DNA of 64,000 nt from Takakia lepidozioides (lineage: Eukaryota > Streptophyta > Takakiopsida > Takakiales > Takakiaceae): assembly GCA_030704615.1 (NCBI GenBank), contig CM060732.1:9548001-9612000 (forward strand). The letters are read 5' to 3'. Positions within the stretch are counted from its first letter, which is position 1. The number at the start of each line of letters is the position of its first letter. Position numbers and translations under genes: made by a program. Of the stretch, positions 56,526-64,000 are shown piece by piece. The notes beneath the pieces were generated by a model. That model searched no databases. It was not told the origin of the DNA and saw nothing but the letters and a program-made list of their open reading frames with translations.

Positions 56526-56850
56526 ATGTTTATTTCTAAATTGTGAAACATATGCCGAAATAGTAAGACGGTAAGAAATCACATGTTGACGGAGAACTCC
56601 GATTATGTAAGATTGAAAAACTTGCAGACTTCAGGCTGACAAGGACAACAACACAAGGACAACTACAATAACCTCAGGACATGACGATTCACAAGAGAAA
56701 TCCATACTTTACCAAAATCTTCTATTTGTTCTGGATGGGAACAAGTCCGGAAATCTGTCCTTTCTAAATAACAAATGGAGGACAGCACTACCACGGCCTG
56801 TAGAATTGAAACACCCCCGACAATGTTCGTGAGGTTCCCCGTTCCGATGC

Positions 56851-57490
56851 CTATTCCATTGTATTCAGATCGACTACACGGACGACAGAGTCTTGAAAGA
56901 ACAGGTCCAAAATGAGGAGTGGCGCTGTATTCGTCCAGTCACCATTGCCGGTATCTGGATGGAGATGGCACACATGAAGATACAGGACATCTATATTGGT
57001 GAGGTTCGTGAAAACATGCAAGTATTCCATGTCAGGTGGGAGATCCTCAATATCGTCGTGGTACTCGCGCGCGTCCAACAAAAACCTGTTTCGGTTCTCC
57101 TTCAGTGTCAGCAATATATTCCCGGGCCCTGAAAAGTGAGTCACCAACTCAACAGCCCGATCAAGTAGGAGGTACTATGGAGGTGGGGTGTAAGCATGGT
57201 AGTACGACCTGACGAGCTCCCCACAACAACATCTCATCATGAAGAGACGCACACTTTGTCTCCCAGGTCTGTCTCGCACAATAAGTTTCCACTGTTGTCA
57301 TCTTCCGGGTCTCACCCAAAGAGAATCCCAAAGAACTGCTCGGAAACTCGTCCCCATGCGTGTCGGTCCACTGAACTCCAACTCCACCATAATATCTCCC
57401 AACTCCGGGATTCGCAAATGCGAGGGTCGAATTCCACTTCGTCGAATGCAGGTGGCACCATTGTGGTGCAAAAGAAGGGCCTACTCTAAA
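56851..57490 (-). pseudogene. Unrecognised broken gene fragment
   Basis: Minus-strand segments in more than one frame. The first is about 57490-57196 (MVPPAFDEVEFDPRICESRS, then WTDTHGDEF in another frame). The second is 57165-56851 (ELVTHFSGPGNILLTLKENR ... YLHVFTNLTNIDVLYLHVCH ... LILDLFFQDSVVRVVDLNTM). Composition looks like a folded protein rather than a retroelement, but I recognise no family. It could be cargo or the rest of transposon G's right half, or a host pseudogene. Confidence 0.35.
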
Positions 57491-58531
57491 GTTCCACTCA
57501 ACCTTACATGGCTTTGTCTATCCCTTTAGAGAGAATGGCACTGCAGCGGAAGAGAAAGTAGCATTCTCCCCTCTAGGATATCTATGCTGTGAATCTCTCT
57601 TCTAACTATCACACGCTAGCTATTTCAGAAGAAGTACTGTCCATCATAGGCAAAAGTGGCACTTAACAAAATCGGATCCATCCTTGTTTATCTGGCTCAT
57701 CTCACTAGCTCAGACTATACTTCTGCTCCTTTGATATTGCCAAGTGATGCCCATCTAACCTGCATGATGACCAACTTTCCCTTTGTTGCTTTGCATGACA
57801 TTTTCCTTTGGTCTACTCAAACTACATTCATGCCAATTCTTCCAGCTTTCACAGCCAAACTGCTATCTCTTTCACATGCAATGCTAAGTTCTGATGCTAA
57901 TCTAAGAGTGATTGCACTCACACAACATGCTATTCTAGTAACAAAGTTCAGCACTTCTCGATCAACAGGGCTCCATTCTCTTTACTCATGATGCCTCTCA
58001 CTCTTCTCTCTCCGCTTCATCCTCATACCAAAAACTCATAGTCAAGAAGAGAGCTTGATCCATCGATCTTCGAGCCTAAGTGCTCTTCCCGTCACCCCTC
58101 TCCATGAATTCAGCTGGCAACCTATTAACTAGCCACCCCATGCCATGTGACCATTTTATCAATTTTAATAATATGGCAAGAGTGCGGGTGTTATCCCCCT
58201 CTCACCTTGCCTGGATACCACCTACTAATATTTAATTCTGCCTGCATGTCCATTTATTTAGGGCAGAAATCATCCCTGAAGTTGGTTGACATCCCACGAA
58301 ATTCATCCGACCCTTCCAGCCTGTATTCTTATCCACTAAGCTGCCTTGGATGAACTCCCACCTACCACCGTTCATCTGTCCAAAGGCCAAATCTTACTTC
58401 AGATGAAATCCCTCTTATCCCTACTTCATCCAACTTCTGCATTATGCAACTTCTCCCTCATCCATCCCACCTTTTGGATGAAGTTCCTACTTATTTCATC
58501 CGTCAGTGGTGCAATGCATGTGTTGAATTTA
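57491..58531. other. Non-coding stretch
   Basis: No credible gene or clear repeat. It is probably the 3' region of the retroelement whose pol lies at 58532-60592; no LTR border was recognised. Confidence 0.3.
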
Positions 58532-60592
58532 CTATGGATGATCTCCGTTCATCCCTACTTCGTCCTCCATTTCATCCATCCTGCTCTGCATTCCGACAGG
58601 CACACTCCGACCATATCCTTTGTCTGAAAATCCTGCCAACCCATGCCTTTTACCCACAGCTGTGGTGCACTCCGTTCCTTGGCTGTCTCCGTCCTGGGGG
58701 GCATCTTCAATGTGCGCTGAAGTCTTCATCCTGCACACTCCCTTCAGCTCCCTTCGTGACAGTGTCCACCGCCTTCCAGCTTCACTTAGCATCGTACAGA
58801 CCTGGCCGCATTCATCGTTACTTGTGGATTTGTCAATTTTGTATCCCTCTAGCAGATACAGTCCTTTTTGCATCTCGTGGCTCTTCTCGGGCTTCGACAT
58901 CATCACATAGCTTTGATCCTGCAGGCGTTGACTGAATTTGTTGTTCGCATGACGGTTGGCGTAGTTTCTACGCTGGAATTCTCGTGCGGCCTTCATGTTC
59001 TTATGTAGTGGTGCTTCCAATTCTCGAATGTCAGCCACTTTCTGTTCCATGAGTGCACACATTGATTGTTCCTCATTGTTCAGCCACATGAGTTCTGTGA
59101 TGTTGTCCAAATCATTATCGAAACTCATCTGCAGATCCTTGCCCGTGAGCATCTCGTTTGGAGACAGGTTCATCACTCCCACTCGGTACCCAAACAGCTC
59201 CTCATGCTGGTCTTTGTTCCATCGACCTTTTGGTTTTCCACGAATTGCAATTATTCTCTGCCTCAATCTTCCGGTTACGTATTTGTAGTGTGGGTAATGT
59301 AGCGCCCAGTACCTCCGCCTTATGCCAATTCGTTCATTTGTCAGTTTGAACTCTCTGTGCCACTTGCTCTCCTGATCTCTCAACATATAGCTCATAACTT
59401 CATATCTACACGTGAATTTCCCAGCTTCTAGGAGTTGTGCATCCTTCTTGTCATTGTCTTCATGCATGAGTTTTACCTTCACCCATCTTGAAAAGCAATC
59501 GATGGTGACTATCACATGTGGATTGCCCGTTTTGGTGCGTAGGAATGATTGTGTTGTGTTCAGGGCTACTTGGCACGGAAACAACCCACGTACTGGTGCA
59601 TTTCTCAGACAGGCTCCTCTCGACCCCAATGGCCCTGCAATTTTGGCTGGTTGAGCACCTCTCTCGAGCTCTTGGTGAGTCAAGCTTCCTTCCTTCCATT
59701 TCTCTTCACGCGTTTTTGTGTGCGCCCAACATCCTTTCTCTTGTGTCCAATGTCCATAGATAGACACAGATGGCAGTTTCTCTACTCCTCCGCATTTTGT
59801 CGTTACTGAGTGCAGTGGTACACCTCTTAGCCTCGTTTCTTCCGACCTCAATATCCCTGTGATTTCGCCAATTGACACCCCACATACACATGTGTTTTCC
59901 CTGTCATTTCTGCTGTTTGATTACACCAGAAAAGTTCAGCAGAGTTCCTCCCTTGCATACTTTGAATCCCAAAATGATCCATGTCATAGTGCACTCTCCG
60001 TATGATACCTGTTCGATCACCTTTTGATAGCACTACGAGTTGCAACAGGTCCATTTGCAGCCCTTCTATCACTTGCTCACTGTTGCCTCCATGCTGACTT
60101 ATGCCCGCCTCTGCCTGCAGCTCATCCCACTCAGCTTCTTCAGAATCATCCCCTTCAGCATCGCCCTTACTTCCTTGGGTGATTTCACTATCCAGGGAAT
60201 ACTCCTTTCCTTGCCAGCTTCCCTCTTTTGTTGGCTACTCAAGTTGCTCTCCCCTTTCCTCATGAAGCTGTTTTTGTTCACTGCTCTTTCTTGCAGCCCG
60301 CGTTTGCACCATATTAACCTCTGGCAGCTTGCTCTCAAAGGCCTCCCCTTGCCAATATTGCTCATCACCTTAGCTGGATGTCCAGCTGCCACTCCCTATC
60401 ATCCAGGAAGTTCTCTTCTCTTTCCCAACAATCCCTTCTTTTCGGCTGTGCTTGGCGCTCCATTGTTTTGAAATATTTTTGCCCCTCATTATGGCCGTCC
60501 TTTTTTTAGCTCTAGATTGCACCTTTCCTGCAAACTGATGGCCAGCTGGCTTGTCAAACCCTTCGATCTCATCAGCCACAACAGCCTGAGAC
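58532..60592 (-). pseudogene. Retrotransposon integrase region (element H), degenerate
   Basis: A minus-strand ORF of 448 codons (59878-58532) plus upstream frames to 60592. Visible: an HHCC-like start (RRVHYDMDHFGIQS, then CQLAKSQG), the first catalytic Asp in HVIVTIDCFSRWVKVKL, a second Asp in MLRDQESKWH, the C-terminal half (NLSPNEMLTGKDLQ; FQRRNYANRHANNKFSQRLQ) and a GYKID.ST tail. The expected catalytic Glu is not recognisable (region reads VTGRLRQRII). No RT or LTR seen here. The upstream end is cut by an A/B-type terminus at 60593. Ty3/gypsy-like by layout; dead. Confidence 0.65.
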
Positions 60593-60900
60593 GGGGTGCG
60601 GATGTTGCATGAGCGGTGAGCATGAGCGGATTTTTGCATGAGTATAGCATATTCCAGAGAATATTCCCTGATTTTGGACTTTTAAAAAATGTACAATTCG
60701 CCCGCTTTTCATGCAAAAAAGTGCTCGTGCGTGAACATACTGGTGGGTAAACGTTAGGTTCGGATTCGATACTGTAGGTTCGGCAGTTGCCGAACATATA
60801 TAGTCGGTGTCGATTACAGGATGCCGGAATTTCCATCGCGGAAATAGGTCGTGGGGAATTGGGCCGCGGGAATAGGCACTCATATGAATAAAAAAACCAT
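60593..60900 (+). mobile_element. Left terminus of another A/B-type transposon
   Basis: Begins GGGGTGCGGATGTTGCATGA, followed by CATGAGCGG repeats, resembling the methyltransferase-side end of A/B. Near 60870 a CCGCGGGAATAGGC segment is shared with 9812-10205. The preceding 8 bp CCTGAGAC are the candidate duplication. No partner end is in the window; the right limit is approximate. Confidence 0.5.
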
Positions 60901-61058
60901 TTTTTGAACGAGCGGTGGCCCGACAGGAAAGCGATGACGTGGAGATTAAAGGCACGTGTGGTTTTTCATTCCCGTGGACCATTTGCTTTGGTGGTGAAGG
61001 TGAAGTCGGGATAGACTACACCATTTCGGGGATTTACAAACAGTGGTGACCCTCCACT

Positions 61059-61472
61059 ATGAACAATGATGTAGGAACCAACAATGATCCCGTGCAGCAA
61101 TCGGAAAGCGAAAGGCCTCCGTCCCCTCAGCTGCGGCAAATTCCCAACAATGGTGTGGCTACGAAGACGAACAATGTTGTAGGGGAAACTAGCAGTGCGC
61201 CAGTGGAATCTGACGACGACAGGCTTGAGTCCCCTCAGTTGCTTTGTTTTTCGCATTTCGATGAAGCCATCGGCGATAGCCTTGCATTTTCTGCAAATGG
61301 AGTTTCCTGGTGGATTTTTATGGATTCGGACTCGTCGGAAGAAGCATCCGAGGACAAAGATGCAGGTGTAGAGTATCATATTCATGCGCTGCAAAGACAT
61401 TTTCGAGCATTTCGGGCAGGTTCCAAAGAAATTGACGACGACGATGACGTGGCTATGATGATGTGTCTATGA
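61059..61472 (+). CDS. Hypothetical acidic protein (137 aa)
   Basis: ATG at 61059, open to 61472. Begins MNNDVGTNNDPVQQSESERP, repeats the motif PPSPQLRQIPNNG / ESPQLLCFSHFDEA, and ends in an acidic DDDDDV tract. The middle (DEAIGDSLAFSANGVSWWIF) looks folded. No family recognised. It lies inward of the transposon terminus at 60593, in the place where A/B carry the end of the methyltransferase gene but on the opposite strand, so it may be cargo, an exon of a longer gene, or chance. Low support. Confidence 0.25.
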   Translation: MNNDVGTNNDPVQQSESERPPSPQLRQIPNNGVATKTNNVVGETSSAPVESDDDRLESPQLLCFSHFDEAIGDSLAFSANGVSWWIFMDSDSSEEASEDKDAGVEYHIHALQRHFRAFRAGSKEIDDDDDVAMMMCL

Positions 61473-62675
61473 TGATGTGTCTACGAAATGTGGCGGCGAT
61501 GACATGGCACTATGGCACCTTATTCCTGCTCTACGCTAAACTAGCTTCCAACCTTCGGTCGTTGCTAGAACTAGGGCTTCGCGTTGCTCCGCACTACTAG
61601 CGACGACTTCTGAGAAGGACGTCCGGACAGATGGCCCATACTCAAGGTTTATGAGAGAGAGTACGCATCATGTTTTCATGGACCTTATGTTCTCTAAGTT
61701 GTAAAACAAAAAGCAGATGCAATAGGACAAGTAGATTTGGATTATGATAAATCTGTATTTATTGATCAGCCGTTGTGAGCATGTATTAAGACGAAACAGA
61801 GAGAATTGAAGATGAGAAGAAGAATGGTCTTTATAAATATGGTGGCCTTTACATGGATATTTGGTTTCAACGGTTTATAGGTGTCTGATTTAAGCGCTAC
61901 CAAACTATGCTTTTGCTCCATATGTCATCTTGAGATTTTGTGTCCTCTGGTGCTTTGGCCAACAATTTGACCCCTTTTAGTTGGAAAGAAAGTCTGTGTT
62001 TTTGGTGACGATTCATCCCGAGATCCCTTGAATGTATGGAATCTCCATTCATTGGTTGGCCATTTTAATTCAGTACTTCTATTGTATTGTATACTTCGTT
62101 TTCGTTTGTTTTTTGCCGTTTGATGTTACTAGATGTTGAGCCAAAGTTGTTCGAGTTAGATTTTTGGAGCTTTTTTGTGAAGCTCATGTTATTTCCCCCC
62201 ATCCACGTCATATCTTGCCCTCTCCTCCTCCAGTAATCCGACCATTCTGCAATCATATTTGCGTAATCGAATAAGAAATGGTTGTCTTCTATCAATATTG
62301 AAAATTTTGCCTCCTTCAGTTCTTCGGCGAAGGTAACGCATTTGTAATTCCCGTTTTTGCCAAGGTTGGGGAATTTTGAAATACCTACGAAAATTATTAT
62401 TTCCTCACAGTCCGAAGGGACGTTCCATAAGGCGCTATGGAAGTTTGAATTGGACGACAGGCGCTTCCAAGTGTTCCCGACTTTTAGGGCATGATGAACG
62501 TTGGATGTGAAACTTTCATATATCGCATTTGTTATGACTTAGTGGGTTATTTCTTCAATTTGTTGATCTGTTACAGTGTCTATGGTATCGACTATTTCTG
62601 ACGTTGACATGGTTGTTTGTATATATGGTGCAGGGTAGAGAGGGTCAATACTCTTAAGATGTTGTTTGTCGCCCG

Positions 62676-62720
<45 letters not shown>

Positions 62721-63361
62721 AAGTATATATCGGTGAGATTTTGAACAGTTTTACCTCTCTTTTGTGGGTCAAGCATCTTCACTATTTCGTCAAAGGTAAC
62801 CTACACATCGCAACAAAAACTTGTCAACTTTGTGATAAAGACGCCAACTTGGACTTGTTGCACAGCTAAAAACTGCTAGAAGTGATCCAATGCTAGAAAG
62901 GAAAAGGCAGTCACACATACAAGACCTATTCAGAATACAAGATCCATATACCTGAAAGGCAAGGAGCTGATTTCCCTTGTTGGCATGCCCTTGAAATTAA
63001 TATAAAAGGGAATCCAATGCCCAATGGGATGCTAGCACAGTCCATTCAAGTTGTATAGAAGACCCTTTGACAAAAGAAAATCTTTGAACTCAACACCTTG
63101 CTTCCATTTTGTCCCATAAGCTCTTTGAGCTTTCCACAACCGGATAGTTGACAAGTATCCATCTCAATAAGATCATCGCTTGGTCTTCAATCGCACATGT
63201 CCCAATTTTCTAAAGTATATGGATCAAGAGGCCGGGTGCAACGAGAGCCCCATCGTTCGTCACCTGCATGCAATCCATGATCTTCAATAGAGTATCTATG
63301 GCGTTGAGCTCCCACCAGCTAGACCTTGGATCACTTGTCAACTCCACCATTGTCATGCCCA
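61473..63361. other. Non-coding stretch
   Basis: No convincing gene; a 76-codon minus ORF at 62065-62295 has no recognisable features. Contains the AG microsatellite at 62679. Confidence 0.35.
62679..62717. repeat. (AG)n microsatellite
   Basis: About 19 uninterrupted AG dinucleotides. Confidence 0.95.
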
Positions 63362-64000
63362 CTACCTATGTCCAAGGCATCGTGGACACAACCATTTTCC
63401 ACTAGGAACTTCCTCAAGTGGCGGTGTCAAGCATCCCATGTGCCACCCCCTTGAGCATTTGTCACACACCAACATGGTCGCGGCACCACCAGCATGCCCA
63501 CATAGGATGCAACGCAATCCTGCAGGTACCATTGCAAGGTTGGGATCTATCCTCCCATCCACATGGGGAAGGTGACATGGCACACAATTGCGCACATGGT
63601 CCTTCCATACCATGTCATCCCGACCTTCCAGAATCAACAATCCTGAAGGCAACACCTCCTTGACCCTTAGAATCACACGCCTACTGTGACATCCAAGGTC
63701 GTTGGTGCAGTCTACTACAAGTACACATAGTCCCCAGGGTTGAATCTCCGAACACCCGGTCGATATCCTCCTCCACGTATAGTGGCATACCTCAATGTGT
63801 CTCGGTGTTGGGCAATAGCAAGGTTCTCAAAAACCATAGGCATGACTCTCTTGAACCACTCTACCCGCTGGTCACACGCTTGTGTCCACACATCCGGATC
63901 ATCAAGGTCGAGGACTATTGCAGCCTCCCTGCGAATAAATGCAGGCAAATTTGGTTCTCGGTCGAAGAGAAGAAAATAAGGTGAGAACGAGGCAAGTGAT
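63362..64000 (-). pseudogene. Retrotransposon integrase C-terminus fused to a PHD finger
   Basis: Minus strand, running in from beyond the window edge. The end of an integrase (YFLLFDREPNLPAFIRREA, DQRVEWFKRVMPMVFENLA, RFNPGDYVYL) is followed, after one frameshift near 63710, by VILRVKEVLPSGLLILEGRD and then a complete C4HC3 PHD finger: CILC, CDKC, HMGC, CPRC at about 63520-63370. In cellular proteins PHD fingers read histone H3 tails, so here it probably replaces the chromodomain as a chromatin-targeting module (inference). The stop at 63362 ends the ORF. Confidence 0.7.

Larger units (their letters stand above)
52533..56530 (+). mobile_element. Transposon G, a diverged and deleted relative of A/B
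   Basis: The left end GAGGTTGAGTTTTTCATGAG matches the transposase-side end of A (GAGGTTTGCTATTTC) and is followed by CATGAGCAG repeats. The preceding 8 bp TATCAGAC are the candidate target duplication. Inside come a terminal palindrome region, a truncated minus-strand transposase and an intergenic palindrome array, the same order as in B. No matching right end or ParB-methyltransferase gene was seen, so the right limit is where the array stops. Confidence 0.65.

Noticed and set aside
55745-56546. Repetitive ORFs (GNAVPHFRP and similar) as a repeat protein
   Set aside because: Palindrome array of transposon G; reading frames on both strands are artefacts.
62539-62772. Small ORF with Ser-Leu repeat
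   Set aside because: Read from the (AG)n microsatellite; no other coding support.

Overview
The window looks like repeat-rich nuclear DNA of a land plant, probably a non-seed plant (bryophyte, lycophyte or fern). This is inferred from Ty3/gypsy elements primed by initiator-Met tRNA, a chromodomain-type integrase, spliceosomal introns, and a short TTTAGGG telomere-like run at 52 kb. The species cannot be told from sequence alone. I see no intact host gene; almost everything is nested or broken transposons.

Layout. 1-9.8 kb holds debris of LTR retrotransposons on the minus strand: two broken copies of an extra long ORF (ORF-X), two LTRs of about 0.9-1.0 kb, and an LTR-gag fragment of a chromovirus (5.6-7.4 kb). 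From about 10.2 to 50.6 kb runs a plus-strand Ty3/gypsy element (F). Its integrase is split by a DNA transposon A (14663-49338, TSD GAAGTCAC). A is itself split by a chromovirus C (18656-39529, TSD CTTCT). C is in turn split by a second, inverted copy of the same DNA transposon, B (21460-35385, TSD TCAGTTTG, 13926 bp). The insertion order is therefore F, then A, then C, then B. What first looks like one huge inverted repeat is A and B lying head-to-head through C. From 50.6 kb rightward come a LINE fragment, a diverged and shortened relative G (left end 52533), an unrecognised broken ORF, two retrotransposon integrase fragments (one with a PHD finger), and one more A/B-like terminus at 60593.

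The notable system is the A/B transposon. It has two divergent genes. One encodes a DDE transposase of about 1170 aa with a C-terminal SWIM zinc finger (Mutator/KDZ-like). The other is a roughly ten-exon gene whose exon phases join a ParB/sulfiredoxin-like domain (DGNHR motif) to a C-terminal beta-class N6-adenine/N4-cytosine-type DNA methyltransferase (motif order IV, then X, then I). The element carries dense arrays of palindromes with a GGCGCC core at three places: next to the transposase end, between the two genes, and inside intron 6 of the ParB-methyltransferase gene. Relative G carries an equivalent palindrome array with a different sequence (GGTGCC/GGTACC core in GGAAATGC arms). This suggests, as inference, that a sequence-specific DNA-binding or modifying system and its sites changed together.

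A and B both carry inactivating lesions, mostly at different places, so neither looks autonomous as read. Element boundaries marked by TIR plus TSD are firm. Exon edges are read from GT/AG (one GC/AG) sites and phase and need transcript support. Family assignments rest on motifs I could see; no database search was run.
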